This document shows, piece after piece, positions 10,682 through 20,180 of a stretch of DNA of 64,000 nt. The stretch comes from Haematobia irritans. Taxonomy: Eukaryota > Arthropoda > Insecta > Diptera > Muscidae. Position 1 is the stretch's first letter; each line of letters begins with the position of its first letter. Under the pieces are notes generated by a model that saw only the letters and a list, made by a program, of their open reading frames with translations, did not search any database and was not told where the DNA came from. Location: NCBI RefSeq assembly GCF_050003625.1, contig NC_134397.1:265230070-265294069 (forward strand). The letters are read 5' to 3'. The translations under genes were made by a program, and so were the position numbers.

Positions 10682-11571
10682 AAGGATGGTTAAATTGTAA
10701 GGGCCGATGTTGAATGTGAACCACACCTAAACGCTAAGTTTTTTTCCGAATTTTATTTGACATTTCTCCATTTCAGACTTATTCAATGCGAACCATGGAG
10801 AAATACACAATCCAAAAACGTTCCAATGGTTCCAAGAAATGGCAACAGTGGATGATCAATTTTCGAAGAAAATCATCTTCAGTGATGAGGCACATTTTCA
10901 CCTCAGTGGATTCGTCAATAAACAGAATTGCCGCATTTGGGCGAATGAGAATCCCAGAGTGATTGTCGAAAAACCAATGCACCCACAAAGAGTGACTGTT
11001 TGGTGCGGTTTATGGGCTGGCGGCATCATCGGGTCGTATTTTTTCCAAAATGAGGCCGGTCAGGCAATTACTGTGAATGGTGTTCTCTATCGTGAGATGA
11101 TAACGAACTTTTTATGGCCCGAATTGGAAGGTATGGATGTGGACGATATGTGGTTTCAGCAGGACGGTGCCACTTGCCACACAGCTAACGAAACAATGGC
11201 TCTTTTGCGCAACAAATTCAATGGCCATGTTATCTCACGCAATGGCGATGTCAATTGGCCGCCAAGATCATGTGATTTGACACCGTTGGACTTTTTTCTT
11301 TAGGGTTATTTAACCTAACCTAACCTAAAGGATGAGATAATTCGGCACATTAACGGCATAGAACCCCCATTATGCCTCAGCGTCATCGAAAATTTGGACC
11401 ATCGGATGAAAGTGTGCCACCGAGGTCGCGGCGCCTATTTGGCCGATATTTTGTTCCATACATAATTGAGTAATACCAATATATCACAATAAAATAAAAC
11501 TACAATAATTTCCTAAGTAGTTTGTGTTTTATTCAAAATCAACATCGGCCCTTGAAAATTTAACCACCCTT
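10682..11571 (+). mobile_element. rosa-type mariner (DD41D), nonautonomous
   Basis: Inverted termini: left 'aaggatggttaaattgtaag' then 'ggccgatgttga'; right end is the complement ('tcaacatcggccctt', 'aatttaaccaccctt'). Both ends are flanked by TA (10680-10681 and 11572-11573), the expected target duplication. The element is shortened by an internal deletion in the N-terminal coding part. Confidence 0.85.
10795..11465 (+). pseudogene. DD41D mariner (rosa-like) transposase pseudogene
   Basis: Transposase of the Tc1/mariner superfamily. A start at 10795 (MEKYTIQKRS) is joined by an internal deletion directly to the catalytic core, so the DNA-binding helix-turn-helix region is missing. The core frame (10839-11303) shows 'IIFSDEAHFHLSG' with the first D, 'WFQQDGATCHTA' with the second, and 'RSCDLTPLDFFL' with the third. 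There are 41 residues between the second and third, the spacing of the rosa group. The tryptophan codon after DFFL has become TAG (11301-11303), and a CCTAA-type repeat (about 11311-11329) disrupts the frame after it. The C-terminal end 'GAYLADILFHT' closes at TAA 11463-11465. Inactive, but unusually well conserved in its core. Confidence 0.85.
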
Positions 11572-11579
11572 TAATATAA

Positions 11580-12825
11580 ATGGGTATACAAATATAGTTG
11601 TTGTCCTTACAGTGACGGTTCACTCAGAACGATAACACTTAATTTGGAGTCGTTTGGATATGTTTTCCTCTATAGTTTGAACACCCACTTAAGTAAGTTA
11701 TAATATTCTTTGTCTTCCATATCTGAAGTGATATGGAAGTTTTACTTCTCTCCGTGTACTCTCGAGCCATGTGAAACAATGTCCCCAGAGTTAATATTTG
11801 TTTTTGTTTTATTGTACGCAGTTTTTTGCTCACTAAAAGCTCATACGAACTAATAATGCCAGAGATTAAAGTAAATTGGATTATTGCTTTAACAAGCAAC
11901 AAACAACATGACCAGTCCAAACGTTGTATTTAGCTCTAGACTAAGAGTTCCAACAATAGCAATGGTCGCTGAACTTTTTTGTGGCTGCCGTTTTTCTTCT
12001 CTTTTAGCGCTAGATTGATCACCTACCTACCTTACCAAGTTTTCATTTGGCTTTGGTAATTTTGTCTTAGAGTTTATTTCGATGTGATGGTGGTAAGGCT
12101 TATTTGGCTTGGCAACATGTTAGTCGAAAGGCCGCCCCAAGTAAGGATAACTACATATGCCCATCGCATTGCCAACTAACTCTATGATGACGATGATTAC
12201 ATACATTCCCAACAAATTCATAAACACCGGCTTCTGTCATTGGACTCCGTCTGGATTTCGATCATGGCAACAGCATTGCAATCGATCGATCGATCCAAAA
12301 TCGAATGCATTACGAATGTAAGGCAAGCAATCCGAGTCTTATTTTTTTAAAAAGGCACAAAAAGCCTATTGCCAAGTTTACAGCTACAAATCGTTTGATC
12401 AGCTGCTGTTAAAGTTTTTGCTTCATTTCATTTTGGAGTCGGAGCAACCTGCTAGTTTGAAGTCAGCTGCATTAAAGGTGCTTAGTGTAGCGATCTTTAA
12501 AGTCAGAGTTGAGTAGAGTCATCGATTCTTTCACTGTTTTTTGTCCTTCGCTCTGTGTTATATAATTGTCATCGTTTGCCATGACTTTTTCGTTGCATTG
12601 CATCTTGGAATCTTAAGGGAACAAAAAAGCTGATGCATTTTTATTGTTGTCACAGCAATTTCAATTGGTTCGATAAACATTCCATACCTTCAATACCTTC
12701 TCATTGAATTCACATTCATTGAGGGCAACCACATTGATTAAAATGGAACCCTACAGTACTGAGGGAAGTAAAACCTTAATTTTCTTGAAATTCCTCGAAA
12801 TAACGATCCCAAATAGATCCCAAAT
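11580..12825. other. no gene recognised; non-repetitive DNA
   Basis: About 1.25 kb of sequence that does not recur in this window, with mixed composition and short frames only. A run of GATC-type repeats ('atcgatcgatcgatcc') lies at about 12282-12297. It could be intronic or intergenic host DNA. Confidence 0.45.
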
Positions 12826-12878
12826 GGAAAGAAAAAAGTCATCACAAATTTTCTCTAAAATTTCGTTTGAGAGAAAAT

Positions 12879-13226
12879 GAAAAAGTCATCACAAATTTGT
12901 GCTCAAAGAATTTTCGTTGGGAAAAAAACTATTAGGCATTATTCTTGCTATGGTAAGAGAGAAGTTCACCAATGTGGTATCACAATGGACTGAATAGTCC
13001 AAGTGCGCCTGATACATCGGGCTGCCTCCTAACCTAACTGCCTAACACTATTGAAAAAGTCATCACAAATTTGTGCTCAAAGAATTTTCGTTGGGAAAAA
13101 ACTATTAGGCATTATTCTTGCTATGATAAGAGAGAAGTTCCCAATGTGGTATCACAATGGACTGAATAGTCCAAGTGAGCCTGATACATCGGGCTGCCAA
13201 CTAACCTAACTGCCTAACATTATTGG
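12879..13226 (+). repeat. 174-bp tandem duplication containing a SINE tail
   Basis: Two units begin with 'gaaaaagtcatcacaaattt' at 12879 and 13053. Each carries 'attttcgttggg', 'attaggcattattcttgcta', and then the last ~100 bp of the SINE ('agagagaagttc', 'gtatcacaatggactgaata', 'cctaacctaactgcc'). The duplication happened after the truncated SINE was already there. A third short piece of the start lies at about 12829. Confidence 0.85.
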
Positions 13227-13299
13227 TATGGTTGGGATATATCGTAGTATATGATGAGGAGGACGACGTTAGTAGCAAACGTAGGAAATCAGATAGTAT

Positions 13300-14062
13300 T
13301 GAATTATAAAAACCGTCCATTCCAGATGCCCGAGATCAGACCACAACGTTAATTACAGACGATCTGGACTTGGTTGCCGAACTCCTTGGTGATGTTGCAA
13401 TAGGTTGGCAATGCAAACTCGAGTTTATTTTGTGGAAGTGTTCGTGATTAGCAGTCCAGTGTCTGCAGTTAGGTCACCAACTGGTGGGATAAAAAGGTTT
13501 GCATAATCTTCGATTTAATGGGCATTTTACTAAATTTCTATGATGGCAGCAGGTATTAATCGCTCGTGGCTCGGTGTACGTCTAGGGTTAGTAGCGGCAT
13601 CAGGATTAAATCATGGAAACTACCAAAATTGTTCTTAAAAGGTTGATATGCAGGTTGAAGTTTCAGTGTTGGATGTTGGAAGCTACAGCGCTCGTATTGC
13701 AGAACGAAGTTTCAGTGTTTGGATTCTACGCTGCTACTGGCTCAATTTTTGATATGCAGCAGACCGAATCTACATTGTTTGAATCGAAAGTCGAAGGCTC
13801 AGTGTTTGAACTATATGCCGAAACTTCGGTGCTTGAGTTGCAGATCGCAGTGTCAGTGTTTATGTCGCACTCGTAATGCTGAGTGCGAAATTCAGTTTTT
13901 GGATTATTGGCTGCTGGCTCAAATTTTCAAAATACGCAAGATACCAAGTCTCAGTGGTTAAACGATAGGAAGAAATCTCAGTGTTTAAACTTCAGACAGA
14001 TGGTGGAGGTTTTAGTGTTTGAAGAGCAGCATTACATTTGACGTGCAGGCTGTAGCCTCAAT
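13300..14062. repeat. degenerate 'CAGTGTTTGAACT' repeat field, left part
   Basis: Loose tandem phrases such as 'tttcagtgtttgg', 'tcagtgtttgaac' and 'gaagtttcagtgttgg' recur every 30-70 bp. The block 'taccaagtctcagtgg...gacgtgcaggctgtagcctca' (13942-14060) is duplicated at 16427-16552. The field continues at 16190-17060 after a 2.1-kb insertion. Open frames here are incidental. Confidence 0.7.
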
Positions 14063-14451
14063 AGGTGTGTTCCTTTACTTTACTCGTAGTAAAAAGTAGT
14101 AAAAGAGAGAAATATTGAAAATGCTCTCAGATTTCTATATTTGTTAAATGTACAGGAACGAAAATATAGTAAAAATTGTAAAAATGTCAAATAAAAAACA
14201 AAAAAAGCATTGTGATTTGAATAAATATTTTCAAAGCATGTAGGTAAATTAAATACTTTTATATCGAAATTTTTTTGACAAATGGCAGATTTTTTGCAGG
14301 AAACTTCGAAATCCTTATTACGATAGAAAGAAGCTATGGTTTTTACTTTGTTATAAAAAGTACTCCTTTTGCAAAAATTTTAATCAAAGTAAAACTCTGG
14401 CTTCTGGGCCATAAAGTAGAGTAATAGCGCATATTATCAGTATCTTATAAG

Positions 14452-14842
14452 GTGGGGTTTTTCATTCCGTTTGTAACACATACAAATAACGAATTCTGAC
14501 TATAGAAAGTATATATAGTCTTGATCAGGGAGAAATTATAAGACGATGCCTCTCTGTCTGGCTATCTGTTGTAATCAGGCTACTTCCATCAATAATGAAC
14601 CTATAGTGCTGAAATTTTACCAGACACGTTTTTCTTCTACATGCAGGTCAATTTTGAACATGGAACTACTTCGGCCTATGTTTCGATTTTGCTTCCATAT
14701 GAACCGAACCCCCAATTGGGGTCTTCATGACATAGACATTAAAACTTTTATCCGATTTGCATGAAATTCAAAACGTAGAGGTACTTTTGGTCCATTAAAG
14801 GGTGTGCCGAATTTGGTGCGAGTCGGTCAATGCTTTGGTACT
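14452..14842 (+). mobile_element. DINE-like B-type fragment
   Basis: 'cattccgtttgtaacaca', 'agtatatatagtcttgatca' followed by 'gggagaaatt', and 'ctgttgtaatcaggctac' are the 5' block of B-type elements. Monomer phrases 'cttccatatgaaccgaac' and 'ttttatccgatttgcatg' follow. It lies inside the 14063-16189 element. The hairpin end is missing. Confidence 0.7.
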
Positions 14843-15240
14843 TTTTTCGAAACAAGTGGTATTGGTTCGGCATTGTTTTGAAATTCCAAATTGTGGAGTC
14901 TACACGTTAAATCTAAAGCACAAAGGTGCACAAAATTTTCCTCCAGAATACGTAGAATTTTATAAGGAATGTAGTCCTTCTAGACTCAAAATAAAGACCC
15001 CACTTTGTTCAAATTTTGCAAAAAAATAAATTTTAAGGCCCTATCTCGCAAATATTAGATATATTCGCACACATACACAATCTTTTTATGGTAGTTTATA
15101 AGTTCTATCCAGCAAAGCAAAAATCATGAAAATCGGTGCATAATTGCGCGTTTGCCAAGTAACACTAAATTTCATACATCCGAGGTGTCCAACTTCCAAC
15201 GTCTATAGACCAGCCCGTGAATTCACTAGGGACCTACAAA

Positions 15241-15832
15241 TAGAAATGTGCACGTGAGTAATAGTTTACTCACGCTCACGCACACTCACGACAGCAAAAT
15301 CATACTCACGCACACTCACGCACGATATTTTTTGGTAGGACTCACGCTCACGCACACTCACGAAAAGAAAATTTGTATTCACGCACACTCACGCACACTC
15401 ACGCACGAAAACGTCGTGACTGACAAAAAATACCGTGACTCACGAAAAATACCGTGAATCACGAAAAATATCGTGACTCACGAATAATTTTATGATTAAT
15501 TTACCTTACCGAAGTGTCTGAAAACATGAGCATTATTAAATCAAGAGTGTTATTAAACTCTTAACATCTCAGGTGTCACTAGAATTGTAATTGATTTTAA
15601 CTCTTAAGCGTTTTATGGTGGTGAACAGGAATATTGTCGTGAGTGTAATTCATTACTCACGCACACTCACGAAGATATTATTTTCGTGACTCACGCTCAC
15701 GCACGACATTTTGGTTTGTTAATCACGCTCACGCACACTCACGCTGTTGTCATGAGCGTGACTCACGACTCACGCACGAATCACGAAAATTTTCGTGAGT
15801 CACGACAATTTCGTGTCACGTGCACACCTCTA
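15241..15832 (+). mobile_element. nonautonomous hAT-type element rich in CACTCACG
   Basis: Ends 'tagaaatgtgcacgtga' and 'cacgtgcacacctcta' are inverted repeats, bounded by a perfect 8-bp duplication 'cctacaaa' (15233-15240 and 15833-15840). An 8-bp duplication and a TAG(A/G)GGTGTGCA-like terminus are hallmarks of hAT transposons. The 592-bp body is filled with 'actcacgcacactcacg' phrases in both orientations around a less repetitive core (15490-15650). No coding frame. A second copy in the opposite orientation is at 61098-61629. Confidence 0.9.
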
Positions 15833-16189
15833 CCTACAAACCTCTAAATATAGAGAAAAACATTTCAGCTTTGGCACAAAGAAAAAATTATGATGATATC
15901 TTAATCCATTAAAAAGTTACAGAATTATTTCCAAAAAAAAAGCTATTTGGAACTACTTTAGTTTGGAAAATTTGAAAACAAATAATTATTTTTGTCATGA
16001 CATATCTACAACTTTTACTCGAAAGAATTTGTCGAGTAACTTGTAGTAAAAAAATTTTAAAAGAGACATGCATTTTGACATTTTTCTCTTAAAATTGTTT
16101 ACTACTTTTACTATTTTTTGGGGTTGAGGAACGGTTTCTAGTAAAAACTAGTAAAAGTAGTAACTAGTAGTACGTAAAGGAACACAACT

Positions 16190-17060
16190 AATGATTGAAT
16201 TGCAGTATTATACCTGTGTGCTTAAACTGTAGATTGAAGGCTCAGTGGTTAACGCCGAAATGTCAATTCTCGAGCCACATACCGAAATCCCAGTGTTTAG
16301 ACTGCATAACAAAGTTTTAGTCCGAAATTGCGTTGGCTTGAACTGAAGCCGGAAGATGACTGCAGTATGATCTTATTCCTGTGTCCATGGATTATTGGCT
16401 TCTGGTTCAAATTTTGATATGCAAAGTACCAAGTCTCAGTGGTCAAACGATAGGAAGAAATCTCAGTGTTTAAACTGCACACCGACGGTGGACGTTTTAG
16501 TGTTTGAAGAGCAGGTTGCAGCATTAGATTTGACGTGCAGGCTGAAGCCTCATTGATTGAATTGCAGTATTATGCCTGTGTGATTAAACTGTAGACTGAA
16601 AGCTCAGTGGTTAAACTGAACGCCGAAATGTCAAGTCTCGATCCACATACCGAAATCCCAGTGTTTAGACTGCATAACAAAGTTTTAGTCCGAAATTGCG
16701 TTGGTTTGAACTGAAGACGGAAGGTGACTGCAATATGATCTTATTCCTGTGTCCAGATAGAAGAACTCTACGACAATGATAGGATGATGTGAAGAGCGAT
16801 CTGGTGGTTTATTCATGTTTTGGAGGTGCATGTGACGAACTGCAGTCATATCATGACTGCGAGTCCATCTCATAAAGCTTAATTTAATAATCAGAAGTTA
16901 TATAGTTAATTTACCTCAGGACGTTTAGGATGGGATATCAGTTCATGGCTTAAAGGTCATTGGTTGGACTGCAGACCGAAGTCTTAGTGTATGAACTACA
17001 GATTGAAGTATGACGTATCAGTATTTGAACTGCAACCTAAAATCTCCGTGGATGGGTTGG
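16190..17060. repeat. degenerate 'CAGTGTTTGAACT' repeat field, right part with 362-bp duplication
   Basis: Continuation of 13300-14062. 'attgaattgcagtattat' occurs at 16194 and 16556 (362 bp apart). The block 'tgcataacaaagttttagtc' to 'ctgtgtcca' is likewise repeated at 16309 and 16671. Later phrases ('gtatgaactacagattgaag') decay gradually towards 17060. Confidence 0.75.
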
Positions 17061-17265
17061 GAGCAATAGCATGAACCAGCTCCAAACCCATTAAGTTTTA
17101 CTTAAAAATCAGAAGTTTGGAATAGTTTTTTTATCGAACCTCTGCCTAAATGGATGAAGTTTTCGTCTAGTATGGAATGTGTCAGGAGATGTGCATTGTA
17201 TATTTTTTGAAACGAAAATGTGTTATGTGGCCATTGACTATAATTCTCGTCTTATCTGTCGCGTA

Positions 17266-17816
17266 TAGGGTTGCGCCATACATTCCGGGATTTGTCGGGA
17301 CAAGTAAAAACAGTCAAATTTGACTTCCAATTTCATATAAAATTTCATTTATTAAATAAAACAAAAACACAACAGGCCCATTTGTTATATCTAATTAATC
17401 GTTATAAAGTCCATAATTGTGTACAGACTTGGAATCCTAAATTCTTTCTCCCATGATGGCAGTGAAAATTTTTATATCAAACATTTTTTTTTTCCAATTG
17501 TTCTCGATTCTTGAAATTCGGAATCTTTTTCCATATATGCAATCGCCGTTTTTTGAAAGTCTGTAGCTTCTTTCTTTTAACGGAACATCCACCATGTTAT
17601 TTGTATCATTTTCTAAAGCCAATATGATTTTCTGAATATTATTGAGAATATTTTTTAAGAAATAATGTTAACATTTGACCAACATAAAATTGGTATTTTG
17701 ATTGCTGGTAATTGCAATTCCGGGATTTTTCTCAAATATTGTGAAAGATTCGGGACACTTCCTGGAGACGAAATTCCGGGACAATCTAGGTGAATCCCGG
17801 CCATCTTGCAAGCCTT
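17266..17816. mobile_element. second hAT-like element with 8-bp duplication
   Basis: Flanked by 'gtcgcgta' on both sides (17258-17265 and 17817-17824). Termini 'tagggttgc' and, in reverse, 'aaggcttgc' agree at seven of nine positions, and both are followed about 17-20 bp in by 'ccgggatt'. Internal 'ttccgggat' and 'tcgggac' phrases cluster near both ends. 551 bp, no transposase frame. Confidence 0.75.
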
Positions 17817-17997
17817 GTCGCGTAGCCAACCTACGCGAATCAGTTTTTATATTGAAATTCCGGTAACCCTTTTAGTGTGTTTGGAGAGGTCTATTGGGCA
17901 GGTTCACATCATCAATCTTACCCACAAAATGTCGGTGGCAGTGAGTAAGACACCAATTACCGTGAGATCTCTAACATTCATACAATTGTAAGAATAA

Positions 17998-19358
17998 AAC
18001 AAGTAAGGAAAGTCTAAAGTCGGGCGGGGCCGACTGTATTATACCCTGCACCACTTTGTAGATCTACATTTTCGATACCATATCACATCTGTCAAATGTG
18101 TTGGGTGCTATATATAAAGGTTTGTCCCAAATACATACAATTAAATATCACTCGATCTGGAAGAATTTGATAGACTTCTACAAAATCTATAGACTCAAAA
18201 TTTAAGTCGGCTAATGCACTAGGGTGGAACACAATTTTAGTAAAAAAATATGGGAAACGTTTAAATCTGAAGCAATTTTAAGGAAACTTCGAAAAAGTTT
18301 ATTTATGATTTATCGCTCGATATATATGTATTAGAAGTTTAGGAAAATTAGAGTCATTTTTACAACTTTTTGACTAAGCAGTGGCGATTTTACAAGGAAA
18401 GTGTTGGTATTTTGACCATTTTTGTCGAAATCAGAAAAACATATATATGGGAGCTATATCTAAATCTGAACCGATTTCAACCAAATTTAGCACGCATAGC
18501 TACAATGCTAATTCTGCTCCCTGTGCAGAATTTCATCTAAATCGCACCAAAAAATTGGCCTCTGTGGTCATATGAGTGTAAATCGGCCGAAAGCTATATA
18601 TTGGAGCTATATCTAAATCTGAACCGATTTCAACCAAATTTTGCACGCATAGCAACAATGCTAATTTTACTCTGTGTGCAAAATTTCAACTAAATCGGAG
18701 CAAAAAATTAGCCTCTGTGGTCATATGAGTGTAAATCGGGCGAAAGCTATATATGGGAGGTATATCTAAATCTGAACCGATTTCAACCAAATTTGGCACG
18801 CATAGCAACAATGCTAATTCTACTCCCTGTGCAAAATTTCAACCAAATTGGGGTAAAACTCTGGCTTCTGGGACCGTATTAGTCCATATCGGGCGAAAGA
18901 TATATATGGGAGCTATATCTAAATCTGAACCGATTTCAATAAAACTTGGCACACTTGACTATAGTCCTAATTGTTCTGCTTGTGCAAAATTGTAAGTAAA
19001 TTAGGTTAAAACTCTGGCTTCTGGGGCCATATAAGTCCATATCGGGCGAAATATATAAATGGGAGCTATATCTAAATCTGAACCGATTTCTTCCAAAATC
19101 AATAGGGATCTATTCTGAGCCAAAACACATATTTGTGCCAAATTTGAAGTCGATTGGACTAAAACTGCGACCTAGACTTTGATTACAAAAATGTGTTCAC
19201 GGACAGACGGACAGACGGACATCGCTATATCGACTCAGGAGCCCACCCTTAGCATTTTTGCCAAAGACACCATGTGTCTATCTCGTCTCCTTCTGGGTGT
19301 TGCAAACATATGCACTAACTTATAATACCCTGTTCCACAGTGTGGAGCAAGGTATAAA
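17998..19358 (-). mobile_element. DINE-1-like element, C type, near complete
   Basis: Left 'aacaagtaaggaaagtct' with hairpin 'agtcgggcggggccgact' and 'ataccctgcaccac'. Right 'accctgttccacagtgtgga' followed by 'gcaaggtataaa'. The internal array repeats 'tatctaaatctgaaccgatt' with the 153-bp period. Right part shows 'cggacagacggacagacgg'. Best preserved C copy in the window and a good reference for the family. Confidence 0.85.
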
Positions 19359-19444
19359 AACACCACCACCGGGGGTTTAGTTTTTGTTTGTCAACTCTCT
19401 TATTGATCTTAAGATTCAGCCCACTGATTCACTTGATTGGCAGG

Positions 19445-19745
19445 GTTAGACCGAGGTTAGGTTAGGTATAGGGCAGCCCGATATTTCAGGCTCACTTAAA
19501 CTATTCAGTTCATTGTGATACCACAGTGGTGAACTTCTCTCTTATCACTGAGTGCTGCCCGATTATATGTTAAGCTCGATGACAAGGGATCTCCTTTTTT
19601 ATAGCCGAGTCCGAACGGCGTTCCACATTGCAGTCAAAGCACTTAGAGAAGCTTTGAAACCCTCAGAAATGTCACCAGCATTACTGAGGTGGGATTATCC
19701 ACCTTGTTGGTGTTTGGTCGAAACTGGGTTTGAACCCACGACATA
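19445..19745 (-). mobile_element. SINE, 5' head slightly truncated
   Basis: Reverse copy: 'gaggttaggttaggtata' (tail), 'cactgagtgctgcccg', 'gagtccgaacggcgttccac', 'cattactgaggtgggatt' and the B-box complement 'gggtttgaacccacg'. The A-box end is missing beyond about 19745. Confidence 0.85.
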
Positions 19746-20074
19746 TCTATTGATAAAATAGGAAGGTTAGTTGATGACGAATTGTGTGGATGTATGAAAG
19801 TTAAGAGATAAAGGCTGTCACTAGACCTAACTTAACATATGTCCCTTCAGATTATTGGAGACCATTGAACCAAAAAATTACCACTAAGCGGAATGGTGGT
19901 GTATCTGACTCTCACAGAATCATGGTCCTGCGTTCTGCTCTCTCTCACCCAGAACCAAAAGCTATTGATGGAGGTTCCCCGGGATGCATTCATAATAAAA
20001 TGAGTGATACATTATCAACTATTGATTCCCTACTGGGAACCCGATCTAAAATTGCAAATCCTATAATTTGGGTC

Positions 20075-20180
20075 AGTCATTGAGCTAATATAGAACAGGG
20101 CAGTTCTCATGGAAATTTACAATGGGCTGAATAGTCAAAGAATGCTTAAAATAACGGGGTGCCATTACATCTAAACTAAC
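20075..20180 (+). mobile_element. SINE 3' fragment, diverged
   Basis: 'gtcattgagctaatatagaa', 'gggcagttctcatgg', 'aatgggctgaatagtc' and 'aaaataacggggtgcc' follow the order of the SINE 3' half but with many substitutions, so this looks like an old copy. Confidence 0.6.

Larger units (their letters stand above)
14063..16189. mobile_element. TIR element with 3-bp AAT target duplication
   Basis: Left end 'aggtgtgttcctttac' and right end 'gtaaaggaacacaact' are inverted repeats of 16 bp with one mismatch. The flanks repeat AAT (14060-14062 and 16190-16192). The paralogous uninterrupted site at 16545-16560 ('gcctcattgattg') shows the pre-insertion state. Subterminal parts are rich in 'tagtaaaagtagtaa' motifs. 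No transposase frame is recognisable. The element has itself received a DINE fragment and a hAT MITE. Superfamily not assigned. Confidence 0.75.

Noticed and set aside
10832..11000. Host transcription factor or enzyme exon in the well-conserved frame at 10839-11303
   Set aside because: SDEAHFHL, QQDGATCH and LTPLDFF motifs with TIRs and TA flanks identify a DD41D transposase instead.
15241..15832. CRISPR-like array of short regular repeats
   Set aside because: CACTCACG phrases are irregular, occur in both orientations and lie inside a hAT-type element with a target duplication; the window is eukaryotic.
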